From contig CAKVPH010000006.1 in NCBI GenBank assembly GCA_934796775.1, forward strand, positions 38,194 to 102,193: a DNA stretch of 64,000 nt, written 5' to 3'. The position numbers and the translations under genes are program-made. The notes under the pieces are model-generated. The model worked only from the letters and a program-made list of their open reading frames with translations. It had not been told where the DNA came from and ran no database searches. Positions 36,623 to 45,837 of the stretch are shown here, piece by piece. Every line of letters starts with the position of its first letter. The stretch's first letter is position 1. The DNA comes from an uncultured Clostridia bacterium. Lineage in GTDB: Bacteria; Bacillota; Clostridia; Christensenellales; Borkfalkiaceae.

Positions 36623-38311
36623 ATGAAAGTATGTGATATACCTTATAAAAGGTGTGACGTAGACGTTGTAAAAGCGGCTTATGAAACGACTGCAAAAAAA
36701 ATTAAAAACGCAGGCTCTGCTGCGGAAGTATTAGATGTAAGAAAGCAGCTTTCAGACGTTCTGGAAGAGCTTAATACTCAATACTCTTTGGCTTACGTTC
36801 GTTGGTCGTGCAACACGAAAGACGAGTTTTATAAAGCCGAAAAAGAGTATTACGAACAGAAAATGCCCGAGCTTTCCGGCGTTCAGGTTGATTATATCAA
36901 GGCTATGGAAAACACTCCGTTTAAAAGAGAAGTGGAAAAAATTCTGCCAAAGCCTGTATATAAGGGATACGAAGTTTCGCTTAAAGCGTTAGACGAGCGA
37001 ATTATTCCCGAACTTCAGGAAGAAAGCGCAATCGTAAACGAATACGCGCAGTTCATGAGCGAATTTACGGTTGAATTTAAAGGGCAGAAGCTTCCGCTTA
37101 CCGTACTTAAAAGATACATGGAAGATCCCGACCGCAATACCCGCCGCGAAGCTTTTGACGCGCTCGGTAAGGTTTTTGAAGAGAACTCCGAAATTTTAGA
37201 CGGTACTTACGACAGACTTGTAAAAGTGCGCGACAGAATGGCTAAAAAGATGGGGTACAAAAATTACGTTGAACTCGGATATTACAGAATGGGCAGAATT
37301 TGCTACGACCGCGATATGGTTGAAAAATTCCGCGAGAACGTTTTATCCGATATAGTACCCGTAGTTTCGCGTATAAGAACCGAACGCGCTAAAGAAATGG
37401 GGATAGACGACCTTAAACTTTACGATTACGGCGTTTGCTTTGCCGATGGCGATCCGCAACCTGTATTAAACGCTAAACAAATGTTTGACGCCGGACGCGA
37501 TATGTACCACGAAATGAGCAAGGAAACGGGCGAGTTTATAGATATGATGATTGAAAACGACGCTTTTGACGTACTCTCGCGCGAAGGTAAATGGGGCGGC
37601 GGTTACTGCACCGAGTTTTCAAAATATAAACAGCCGTTTATTTTGGCGAACTTTAACGGAACGTCCGGCGACGTTGACGTTTTAACTCACGAAGCAGGAC
37701 ACGCTTTTGCAAGTTATCTTGCATTTAAAAACGATCTTGATCCCGAAGCTCCGCTCGGAATGGAAACCGCCGAAACTCACTCCATGAGCATGGAATTTTT
37801 CTGCTGGAAGTTTATAGATAAATTCTTTAAAGACCGCGCGAACGATTATAAATATAAACACCTTTTCGACAGTCTGTCTTTCTTAACGTACGGCACTATA
37901 GTAGACGCGTTCCAGCACGTTGTTTACGAGCATCCCGAACTTACGCCCGCCGAAAGAAATGCGGAATGGAATAAACTTGAAGCTAAATTCAGACCGTATT
38001 TAAACACTGAAGGCATGAGATATTTTGAAAAAGGCACGCGCTGGCAATATCAGATGCATATATACGAATCGCCGTTTTATTATATCGATTACTGCTTGGC
38101 TCAGTCAAACGCGTTGCAGTTCTTGTTCGCTTCGCTTGCCGATTACGACGACGCTTTCAAACGCTATTATAAATTCACTTCGCATTACGGCACGGAACTC
38201 TTTACCGATATGCTTAAAGAAGCCGGCATAAACTCTCCGTTTGAAAAAGGCGCGCTTAAAAAGGTTGCCGAAGAGAGCGAAAAGGTACTTAAAAAGCTTT
38301 CCGCTAAATAA
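36623..38311 (+). CDS. M3 family oligoendopeptidase (PepF-like)
   Basis: 562-residue cytosolic zinc peptidase that degrades short peptides. The zinc motif HEAGH is at residues 356-360, and the third ligand is in ETAETHSMSMEFF shortly after. The N-terminal helical part fits the PepF/M3B subfamily. There is no signal peptide. AAAGGA precedes the ATG. Compare the exported HEXXH lipoprotein at 50505-52130, which appears to be a distant extracytoplasmic relative. Confidence 0.92.
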   Translation: MKVCDIPYKRCDVDVVKAAYETTAKKIKNAGSAAEVLDVRKQLSDVLEELNTQYSLAYVRWSCNTKDEFYKAEKEYYEQKMPELSGVQVDYIKAMENTPFKREVEKILPKPVYKGYEVSLKALDERIIPELQEESAIVNEYAQFMSEFTVEFKGQKLPLTVLKRYMEDPDRNTRREAFDALGKVFEENSEILDGTYDRLVKVRDRMAKKMGYKNYVELGYYRMGRICYDRDMVEKFRENVLSDIVPVVSRIRTERAKEMGIDDLKLYDYGVCFADGDPQPVLNAKQMFDAGRDMYHEMSKETGEFIDMMIENDAFDVLSREGKWGGGYCTEFSKYKQPFILANFNGTSGDVDVLTHEAGHAFASYLAFKNDLDPEAPLGMETAETHSMSMEFFCWKFIDKFFKDRANDYKYKHLFDSLSFLTYGTIVDAFQHVVYEHPELTPAERNAEWNKLEAKFRPYLNTEGMRYFEKGTRWQYQMHIYESPFYYIDYCLAQSNALQFLFASLADYDDAFKRYYKFTSHYGTELFTDMLKEAGINSPFEKGALKKVAEESEKVLKKLSAK

Positions 38312-38331
38312 TAAAATAACATTGAACTATA

Positions 38332-38348
38332 CGATAATCGACTTATAG
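38332..38348 (-). repeat. Dispersed CGATTATCG element, copy 6
   Basis: Exact consensus on the minus strand, preceded there by GCGG, in the gap between the peptidase gene and its terminator. Confidence 0.85.
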
Positions 38349-38384
38349 CCGCATTTTTTGTATTGTTTTAATACTCAAACACCA

Positions 38385-38424
38385 AACAGCCCTTTGTTTT
38401 TTTAGCAAAAGGGCTGTTTTTTAT
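38385..38424 (+). terminator. Terminator before ftsK
   Basis: AACAGCCCTTT/AAAGGGCTGTT stem with TTTTTTAT tail. Confidence 0.85.
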
Positions 38425-38483
38425 GGCGAAAACTTAGCCGACAAAAAACGCAAAAAAAATCACCCGCAAAACACATGATTTGA

Positions 38484-38513
38484 TTGATTTATATTATAAC
38501 TTTATGATATACT
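38484..38513 (+). promoter_or_regulatory. ftsK promoter
   Basis: TTGATT, 18-nt spacer, TATACT, about 80 nt before the chosen start codon. Confidence 0.65.
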
Positions 38514-38591
38514 ATAAGTTGCGATAAAGTGATTTTTTTGCAAGACGAGCAAGGTTTAAAATATAATTTTACCGAACGGAGGTGTATTTTT

Positions 38592-41500
38592 ATGGCTGAA
38601 GATAGAAAAAAATCCGCTTTTAAAGACGTTTTTACCGTCGAGCTGTTTTCAATGGCGCTCGCGCTTTTTTGTCTGCTTTCATTTGTATGTCTGGTAAGCG
38701 GCGACGCGATCTTCGGCGACCTTGGTCTTATGGTTCAAAGGTTTTATCTCGGTGCGTTCGGATACATTGCGTTTCCCGCAATTTTGTTCTTCGAATATTT
38801 GGGCGTAAAAGGCGTTACCGGTTTAAAAATCAACAATAAACCGTTTAAAGCCGTGGTTATTTACGCGCTTATTTACGGATTTTTTGCAATGATAGTTTTG
38901 CAAACGGTATTTTCGCCTTTAAAAGGTGCGGATTTCGGCGAGTATTTAAGCGCATGTTATGCGGCGGGTTTATCTTTGGCAAAAAGCACCCCCGGCGGCG
39001 TTGTTGCGGGAGTATTTACCTATCCCTTTGTCGCACTTTTAGGCGATATCGGCAGTTATATTTTTTGTGCGCTTGCCGTGTTAGGCGTAAGCGCGTGGCT
39101 GTTCAGAACCCCTATATCCGAAGCTATAGCCGCAAGCCGCGATAATCGCGTTGATAAAAAGGCGATAAGCAAAAATAAAGATAAGCGTGAAGCAAAAAAA
39201 GAGCGTATTAAAGAGCGTGATAATGAAGAAAACGCGCAGCCTTTAACTGCGCCTACCGACGGCGGCTTTGAACAGAAGCAGGAAGAACGCCACAGTAGTT
39301 TACATATTTCAGACGAAGAATTTGCCGTAAAAACCGAGCGCGATAAACGGAAAAAAGAAAAAGAATACAGTCTGCACGTTTTATTCGGCGGGCAGAACGG
39401 ATCTACGGATAACAGTCTTGACCGGCGCGATAATCCCGTAAAAAATTCTTACCCGCGTTCGTATCAGCAAAGTTACGACGACGATATGCGCGAAAAGACC
39501 GATTACATACGTCGCCCGTACGATCCGCGCGGATTTAAAGTTTCTTCGCCTATGGGAAATACTTCCGATGAGGAAATTTTACGCGGAAGCGGCAGAGCCG
39601 AAAATATGAACCTTGACGTTTCCGAACCCGAAAAAGATATTTACGTAATAAACGACGGCGGGCGCGAACGCCCGGGAATAGGCTCTTTTGACAGGGCGAG
39701 CGGCAGAGATCGCACCGATCCGCGCGCAGATATGTTTTCATCAAACCGCGGCGAAAGAGATTTCGGGCGCGATGGTCGCGACAATCGCAACGGTTTTTCT
39801 TCGCCTGACGACGAGTACAATAAAGACCGCTTCAGTTATCCCGACGATTCCGCCGACGATTTTGACAGAAACGGCCTCCGTAACGATTATATGAGAAGCG
39901 GAACGGACAGAGATTTACCCGGTTTAAGAAATTCCGACGATATGTTTTCATCAAACCGCGGCGGCAACGATTTTTCGGAAAGAACGGATTTTTCAAGAAG
40001 AGAGCAGACCGAAAACTTTGAGCGTGATTCTTTGCGCTCAGGCGAATTTGACGGCGAAAATTCAAGAGAAAGAGATCCCGGTCAGACAAGATCAAACAGC
40101 GTTCTTCGCAGACTAAGTAAAGAAGGGCGCGAAGACGCCTCTTTAAGACGCAACGTTTCAATTGATAGCGACGGAGAAAATTTAAGAGGCGGAGAAAATT
40201 TAAGAAGAGAAAACACACGCGGCGATTTTCGCTCGGAATCGTTCGGCGAAATAAATCGCGGTTTCGAACGCGACGCAGACGCTTTGCGCGGCAATCCGAA
40301 CAGAGCCGAACAGATAAACCGAACCGAAACTTTTATTACAAAAACCGAGCATGAAAACATTGTTTCGGAGCGTGTCGGCGATAATGACAGGACAAACAGA
40401 CTGCCCGTAGAAGAAAAACCTGACATAAAAGTCGAGTTTGAGCGCGAAGAAGTTAAAAAAGCTGAAGAACCCGAAAATCCGATTGCCGAAAAGAAGCGCG
40501 GATTTCAGATTTCTATGGAAGATTTATCCGATGACAGAAAGCTTGAAAACCCCATCGAACATATGCCTAAAAATTACAGATTTTCATTTCCGCCGTATAA
40601 TCTTTTAAACGATTATAAGCAGGATGAAAAGGCATTGGCGCAGATTAAAAAAGAACAGAACGACAGATGCGAAACAATACTGTCCATACTGAATAACCCG
40701 AATATAGACGCGCAGATCGCAAACGTTTGCATAGGTCCTGCCATAACGAGATTTGAAATAACGATTCCGCCCAAAGTTCAGATGAAACGCGTTACCGAAA
40801 AGTACGAAGACATCAACCTCTGGATGGCGGCAAAGGACAAAATACGAATCAGCGCACCGATAACGGGTACGTCGAGAATAGGTATAGAAGTGCCTAACTC
40901 CACACTTTCGCCCGTAGGGCTTAAATCGGTGCTTGCGGCCGACGAATTCAGAAACGCAAAAAAAGGCTCGCTCTGTTTCGGTCTCGGAAAAGATCTCATA
41001 GGCAGACCTGTTATTTCGGATATTTCAAAAATGCCGCACCTTATGGTAGCGGGTGCAACAGGTACGGGAAAAAGCGTATTTTTAAATACGTTGCTCGTAA
41101 GCCTTATATACAAATATTCGCCGGAAGATTTAAGAATAGTGCTTGTAGATCCTAAATTCGTTGAGTTTTCGGTATTCCGCGGAATGCCGCAACTTATGTT
41201 TGACGAGATATTCTACGACACTAAAAAGGCTTGCGCCATGCTCGACTGGGCTGTAAACGAAATGGAACGCCGCTATCAGTTGTTTTTGGAGTCGCTTGTT
41301 CGCGATATCGACGAATACAATACGTTTATGACGGCAAAGGGCGAGAAAAAGCTCTTTAAGATTCTGATTATCATAGACGAGTTTGCGGATCTTATGTCTA
41401 AGCAGGAAGACCGCAAAAATATGGAAAACGCAATCAGCCGCTTAGCGGCAAAAGCGCGTGCCGCAGGTATTCACTTAATTTTGGCTACGCAAAGACCTTC

Positions 41501-42080
41501 TGCCGATATTGTAGACGGTTCTATTAAGACTAACTTTACTTCTCGTATTGCGTTCAAGATGTCAAGCCAGACAGACGCAATGGTTATTATGGGTGAAGCG
41601 GGAGCGGAAAAACTTCTTGGCGCGGGCGATATGCTTTACAGACTGGGCAAAATGTCCTCAACCGAACGTGCGCAAGGCGCATATATAACGTTGGAAGAGG
41701 TAAGTAAAGTCTGCAATTACGTTAAAGATCACAATAAGTGTTATTACGACGAGTTTGCGCTTGACTTCATAAAAAAATCTGCCGAAGCACCCGAAGCTGC
41801 CGTTTCGGAATCTGCCGGTTCTTCTGCCGACGGCGGAATTTCAGCAAAGGAAAAGAACGACGACGAGCTTTTAAAATCCGCAATGCGTATAGCGATTACT
41901 TCTGGCAGTATAAGTATTTCAATGCTGCAGCGGCGTTTAGGCGTAGGATATCCTAAAGCCGGTAAGCTCGTCGATACTTTGGTTGCCAAAAAGTATATAA
42001 GCGAAGCGGTGGATAATAAAGCTCGCAAAATACTTATGACTGCGGCTGATTTTGAACAGGTATTCGGCGAACCGCTGTAA
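38592..42080 (+). CDS. ftsK: DNA translocase FtsK/SpoIIIE
   Basis: Septum-anchored ATPase that pumps the chromosome during division. I start at ATG 38592 behind GGAGGTG; the open frame extends 21 codons further upstream without a good site. The 1162 residues comprise four membrane helices (about 18-170), a long Arg/Asp/Ser-rich disordered linker (about 175-630), and the motor from about residue 655. Walker A is GATGTGKS with Lys827, and LVDPKFVEF is present. Walker B is IIIDEFADL with Asp929 and Glu930, and TQRPSAD is the sensor block. The C-terminal gamma winged helix (SGSISISMLQRRLGVGYPKAG) reads polar DNA motifs. A second copy of the motor is fused to pgsA downstream. Confidence 0.96.
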   Translation: MAEDRKKSAFKDVFTVELFSMALALFCLLSFVCLVSGDAIFGDLGLMVQRFYLGAFGYIAFPAILFFEYLGVKGVTGLKINNKPFKAVVIYALIYGFFAMIVLQTVFSPLKGADFGEYLSACYAAGLSLAKSTPGGVVAGVFTYPFVALLGDIGSYIFCALAVLGVSAWLFRTPISEAIAASRDNRVDKKAISKNKDKREAKKERIKERDNEENAQPLTAPTDGGFEQKQEERHSSLHISDEEFAVKTERDKRKKEKEYSLHVLFGGQNGSTDNSLDRRDNPVKNSYPRSYQQSYDDDMREKTDYIRRPYDPRGFKVSSPMGNTSDEEILRGSGRAENMNLDVSEPEKDIYVINDGGRERPGIGSFDRASGRDRTDPRADMFSSNRGERDFGRDGRDNRNGFSSPDDEYNKDRFSYPDDSADDFDRNGLRNDYMRSGTDRDLPGLRNSDDMFSSNRGGNDFSERTDFSRREQTENFERDSLRSGEFDGENSRERDPGQTRSNSVLRRLSKEGREDASLRRNVSIDSDGENLRGGENLRRENTRGDFRSESFGEINRGFERDADALRGNPNRAEQINRTETFITKTEHENIVSERVGDNDRTNRLPVEEKPDIKVEFEREEVKKAEEPENPIAEKKRGFQISMEDLSDDRKLENPIEHMPKNYRFSFPPYNLLNDYKQDEKALAQIKKEQNDRCETILSILNNPNIDAQIANVCIGPAITRFEITIPPKVQMKRVTEKYEDINLWMAAKDKIRISAPITGTSRIGIEVPNSTLSPVGLKSVLAADEFRNAKKGSLCFGLGKDLIGRPVISDISKMPHLMVAGATGTGKSVFLNTLLVSLIYKYSPEDLRIVLVDPKFVEFSVFRGMPQLMFDEIFYDTKKACAMLDWAVNEMERRYQLFLESLVRDIDEYNTFMTAKGEKKLFKILIIIDEFADLMSKQEDRKNMENAISRLAAKARAAGIHLILATQRPSADIVDGSIKTNFTSRIAFKMSSQTDAMVIMGEAGAEKLLGAGDMLYRLGKMSSTERAQGAYITLEEVSKVCNYVKDHNKCYYDEFALDFIKKSAEAPEAAVSESAGSSADGGISAKEKNDDELLKSAMRIAITSGSISISMLQRRLGVGYPKAGKLVDTLVAKKYISEAVDNKARKILMTAADFEQVFGEPL
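39727..39962 (+). repeat. 24-bp direct repeat inside the ftsK linker
   Basis: An identical 24-bp stretch occurs at 39727-39750 and 39939-39962, each encoding DMFSSNRG. The linker around it is repetitive in Arg, Asp and Ser, which suggests growth by slippage or internal duplication. Confidence 0.85.
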
Positions 42081-42177
42081 AACTTATTAAAGATAAAATT
42101 GAATTGCCGCCTTAAAAGAGCGGACAGATAAAAGAAAAAATTTTCATTAAATATTGTTTTAAAAATATTTGTAAAGT

Positions 42178-43515
42178 ATGAACGACATATCAAAAGAAAA
42201 AAAGACTTTGGGCGTTATTTCGCTCGGGTGCGACAAAAACAGGGTTGACAGCGAAAAGCTTATGGCTATTGCGGGGGACGATTTTATTTTAACTTCCGAT
42301 ATAGAAAAAGCGCAGATTATCGTCGTTAATTCCTGCGCATTTTTGGAAAGTGCGAGAAAGGAAGCAATAAATACGGTAATCGAATGCAATGAGTATCGCA
42401 AGAGCGGCAAGCTTGAAAAACTTATTGTAACGGGTTGTTTGCCCGAACGTTTTATAGGAGAACTTTTTGACGACCTTACCGAAGCCGACGGTTTTTTGGG
42501 AACTTTCGACTACGATTTGTTTAAAGATACCGTTGCCGAATGTTATAAAGGCAAGCGCGTGAACAACGTTAAAAAGGGTGAAAGAAAGCTTACCACAAAG
42601 CGTGTGGTTTCAACTTCTCCGCATTTTGCGTATCTTAAAATCGCGGACGGGTGCAACAACGCTTGCGCGTATTGTCTGATTCCGTCAATTCGCGGCAGAT
42701 ACGTTTCCGAACCTATGGAAAAGCTCGTTGAAGAAGCCGAAAGTTTAGGCGACGTTCAAGAACTTATTCTCGTTGCGCAGGACGTCACGCGTTACGGCAT
42801 AGATTTGTATCGTAAAAAATCACTCGTACCGCTTATAAAAAAACTTACCGCGCTTGAAAATATAGGCTCCGTCCGTTTGCTGTATTGTTATCCCGATATG
42901 ATTGATAACGAACTTATAGACGAACTTTCTTCAAACGATAAGCTCTTAAAATATCTCGATATTCCGCTTCAGCACGCATCCGAAGGCATACTTAAAGCCA
43001 TGAACAGACGCGGCGGCGAAGAAACTTATTTAAAGCTTATAAACGAGCTGAAAACAAGAGTAAAAGGCATTGCTCTTCGTTCTACTTTTATTGCGGGTTT
43101 CCCCGGTGAAACCGAGCAGGACGTTGAAATCTTAAAAGATTTTTTAAAAAAAGCAAAATTTACCAACGCAGGATTTTTTGCGTATTCGCGCGAAAAGGGA
43201 ACACCGGCTTACAATTTTGACGGACAGATACACGAAAAAGTAAAAACAGCGCGGGTAAAAGAGCTTTACGCGTTGCAAAAAACTATTTCACTCGAAAATA
43301 TGAGCGAATATAAGGGTAAAACCATAAGCGTTATTTGCGACGGAATTGATTACGATATGCAGTGTTTTTACGGTCGCGCATACTTTCAGGCACCCGATAT
43401 AGACGGTAAAGTTTATTTTACCGCAAACGACGGAACAGTGGTCAACCAGGGCGAGAGGTACGACGTAAAAATTACAAAAGCAAAAAGTTACGACCTTTAC
43501 GGTAAAATAGTTTAA
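42178..43515 (+). CDS. rimO: Ribosomal protein S12 methylthiotransferase RimO
   Basis: Radical SAM enzyme of 445 residues that methylthiolates an aspartate of ribosomal protein S12. The N-terminal UPF0004 domain binds one cluster (first Cys18 in SLGCDKN). The radical SAM cluster is CNNACAYC, Cys159, Cys163 and Cys166, followed by IPSIRGRYVSEP. A C-terminal TRAM domain runs from about residue 380. CDKNRVDSE distinguishes it from MiaB. It sits between ftsK and pgsA in the standard Firmicutes order. The ribosome-binding site is weak (GTAAAG). Confidence 0.95.
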   Translation: MNDISKEKKTLGVISLGCDKNRVDSEKLMAIAGDDFILTSDIEKAQIIVVNSCAFLESARKEAINTVIECNEYRKSGKLEKLIVTGCLPERFIGELFDDLTEADGFLGTFDYDLFKDTVAECYKGKRVNNVKKGERKLTTKRVVSTSPHFAYLKIADGCNNACAYCLIPSIRGRYVSEPMEKLVEEAESLGDVQELILVAQDVTRYGIDLYRKKSLVPLIKKLTALENIGSVRLLYCYPDMIDNELIDELSSNDKLLKYLDIPLQHASEGILKAMNRRGGEETYLKLINELKTRVKGIALRSTFIAGFPGETEQDVEILKDFLKKAKFTNAGFFAYSREKGTPAYNFDGQIHEKVKTARVKELYALQKTISLENMSEYKGKTISVICDGIDYDMQCFYGRAYFQAPDIDGKVYFTANDGTVVNQGERYDVKITKAKSYDLYGKIV

Positions 43516-43541
43516 AAATCCGATTATTATAAAAAATCGGG

Positions 43542-43558
43542 CTATAAGTCGATTATCG
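43542..43558 (+). repeat. Dispersed CGATTATCG element, copy 7
   Basis: Exact consensus, between rimO and the pgsA-ftsK fusion gene. The flanking TCGGG...CGATAATA extends the palindrome. Confidence 0.85.
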
Positions 43559-43589
43559 ATAATAAAAGTGCTTTTTAAGGAGAAATGAA

Positions 43590-45782
43590 ATGAATTTACC
43601 CAATAAAATAACGGTTGCGCGCATTGCGCTTATTCCGTTTTTTGTCGCACTGTATTATATGACTTTTATACCGCACAATCTTTTGTATGCGGCAATAGTT
43701 TTTGCTTTGGCTGCGTTCACCGATTTTTTGGACGGCTACATTGCAAGAAAATATAATATGGTAACGGATCTCGGAAAATTTTTGGATCCTATTGCGGATA
43801 AAGTTCTGGTTTTAACCGCTTTCATGCTTATGCTTACTCAGGTAAACGGCACGGTTCTTCCTGCAATAACGGGCGGTATATGCGTTTCGCTTGTTATAGC
43901 GCGCGAGCTTATAATTGCAAGCTTCCGTATGGTGGCGGCTTCTAAAAATGCGGTTATCGCGGCGGATAAGCTCGGTAAAATAAAAACCGTTTCGCAGGAT
44001 TTTGCAATTTTGTTCTTGCTTGCGGGCAGAGCGTTTTCGACGTATTCTTTTACCGCTCCAACAGAAATAAACGCTTTTTCCGTAATTTACATTATAGGTA
44101 TGGTTCTGATTTTATTCTCCACGCTTATGACGGTAATTTCGGGAATAAATTACGTTTACAAAAATCGTGCGGTTTTGGCTGACGGAGCAAGTAATTGTGT
44201 CGCGAATAATAAAAAAACGACTGATTTAAATAATAGTTCTGAAATTTCGTTTGATAGCATGCCTGAAAATGATAGTTTTTCATTCCCGCCGTATAATCTT
44301 TTAAACGATTACAAGCAGGACGAAAAGGCGCTGGCGCAAATTAGAAAAGAGCAGAACGACAGAAGCAATACAATACTGTCTATACTGAATAACCCGAATA
44401 TAGACGCGCAGATCGCAAACGTTTGCGTAGGTCCTGCCGTAACAAGATTTGAAATAACTATTCCGCCCAAAGTTCAGATGAAACGCATTACCGAAAAGTA
44501 CGAAGACATCAACCTTTGGATGGCGGCAAAGGACAAAATACGAATTAACGCGCCTATAAGCGGCACGTCGAAAATAGGTATAGAAGTTCCTAATTCAACG
44601 ATTACACCTGTAGGACTTAAATCGGTGCTTGCGTCCGACGAGTTTAAAAACAGCAAGCAAGGCTCGCTTTGTTTCGGGCTGGGAAAAGACGTAATAGGCA
44701 GACCTGTTATTTCGGATATCACAAAAATGCCGCACCTTATAGTTGCGGGTGCGGCAGGCACGGGAAAAAGCGTATTTTTAAATGCGTTGCTCGTAAGCCT
44801 TATATACAAATATTCTCCTGAAGACGTGAGAATAGTAATTGCCGTATCAAACGAAACCGAATATAAGAATTTCTGCGGAACGCCGCATCTTTTATTTAAC
44901 GATATATTACGCAATGCGCAAAGTACGAGCGCAATGCTCGACCGGACTATAACGGAAATGGAACGCAGATATCAACTGTTGTCGGCAGCCGGCGTGTGCG
45001 ATATAAATGAATACAATTCCTTAACGGCAACAACGGGCGAGAAAAAGCTCTTTAAAATTGTAATCGTGATAGACGGTTTTGACGAACTTGCAGATAATCA
45101 AAAAGATCTTAAAAATATTCAAATTGCAATTTGTCGTTTGTCGGCAAAAGCGCGTGCCGTGGGTATTCATCTGGTTCTGGCTGCGCAAATACTTTCGGCA
45201 AATATAATAGACGGTTCAATGAGAAACAATTTTCCGTCGCGTGTTGCGTTCAGAACTGCAAGTCAGGCTGACGCAATGGCTATTATGGGTGAAACGGGTG
45301 CCGAAAGACTTATGGGCGCAGGCGATATGCTTTATCGGTTAATGCGCATGACTTCGAGTGAGCGCGCTCAAGGCGCATATATAACGCAGGAAGAAGTAAG
45401 TCGGGTTTGTAATTACGTTAAAACTCATAATAACGGTCATTATGAAAGGTTGGATATCGAAAGCCTTAAAAAACCTGAAGAAACGACAAAAATGGGAGTT
45501 TCAGAGTTTTCGGATAATTTTATCAACGACGAAATTTTTGCAAATGTAAATAACGAAGAAGACGAAAAACTTTTAAAATCTGCAATGCGCATAGCAATTA
45601 CTTCGGGCAGTATAAGTATTTCAATGCTGCAGCGGCGTTTGGGTATAGGATATCCCAAGGCAGGCAGGATTGTTGATGCTTTGGTTGAAAAAAAATACGT
45701 AGGCGAAGCGGTGGATCGCAACCCGCGTAAGATACTGATGACTGCGGAAGAGTTTGAAAAGGTGTTCGGCGAACCGTTATAA
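43590..45782 (+). CDS. pgsA: PgsA phosphatidylglycerophosphate synthase fused to an FtsK-like motor
   Basis: 730-residue fusion in the normal pgsA slot. Residues 1 to about 195 are a complete CDP-alcohol phosphatidyltransferase: the catalytic pattern DGxxAR-x8-G-x3-D-x3-D is intact (Asp48, Asp66, Asp70) with several membrane helices, so it should make phosphatidylglycerophosphate. A short Asn/Ser-rich linker leads at about residue 223 into a copy of the FtsK motor and gamma domain from the gene at 38592. Walker A GAAGTGKS (Lys393) and the gamma domain are kept. The conserved LVDPK block is replaced by IAVSNETEY, Walker B DEFADL has become DGFDEL (Glu lost after Asp495), and TQRPS has become AQILS. 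The frame is open throughout. ATPase activity is doubtful; DNA or FtsK binding is possible (inference). Confidence 0.92.
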   Translation: MNLPNKITVARIALIPFFVALYYMTFIPHNLLYAAIVFALAAFTDFLDGYIARKYNMVTDLGKFLDPIADKVLVLTAFMLMLTQVNGTVLPAITGGICVSLVIARELIIASFRMVAASKNAVIAADKLGKIKTVSQDFAILFLLAGRAFSTYSFTAPTEINAFSVIYIIGMVLILFSTLMTVISGINYVYKNRAVLADGASNCVANNKKTTDLNNSSEISFDSMPENDSFSFPPYNLLNDYKQDEKALAQIRKEQNDRSNTILSILNNPNIDAQIANVCVGPAVTRFEITIPPKVQMKRITEKYEDINLWMAAKDKIRINAPISGTSKIGIEVPNSTITPVGLKSVLASDEFKNSKQGSLCFGLGKDVIGRPVISDITKMPHLIVAGAAGTGKSVFLNALLVSLIYKYSPEDVRIVIAVSNETEYKNFCGTPHLLFNDILRNAQSTSAMLDRTITEMERRYQLLSAAGVCDINEYNSLTATTGEKKLFKIVIVIDGFDELADNQKDLKNIQIAICRLSAKARAVGIHLVLAAQILSANIIDGSMRNNFPSRVAFRTASQADAMAIMGETGAERLMGAGDMLYRLMRMTSSERAQGAYITQEEVSRVCNYVKTHNNGHYERLDIESLKKPEETTKMGVSEFSDNFINDEIFANVNNEEDEKLLKSAMRIAITSGSISISMLQRRLGIGYPKAGRIVDALVEKKYVGEAVDRNPRKILMTAEEFEKVFGEPL
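44258..45782 (+). repeat. Duplicated ftsK 3' segment (source copy 40563-42080)
   Basis: Nucleotide similarity with ftsK starts near 40563/44258 and runs to both stop codons. It is nearly base-for-base at the start (around 44377-44436 versus 40681-40740) and in the gamma domain, and much lower across the nucleotide-binding core (about 44830-45240). Confidence 0.9.
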
Positions 45783-45837
45783 ATCGAAAAATCTGCGGAC
45801 GATTGATTTTTATTAAGAATTAAAGAAGGCGAAAAAT

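Noticed and set aside
43590..45782. Assembly chimera joining pgsA with the ftsK contig end
   Set aside because: The second FtsK copy differs from the first at many positions, ends at its own stop and is followed by cinA-recA; a misjoin would give identical sequence.
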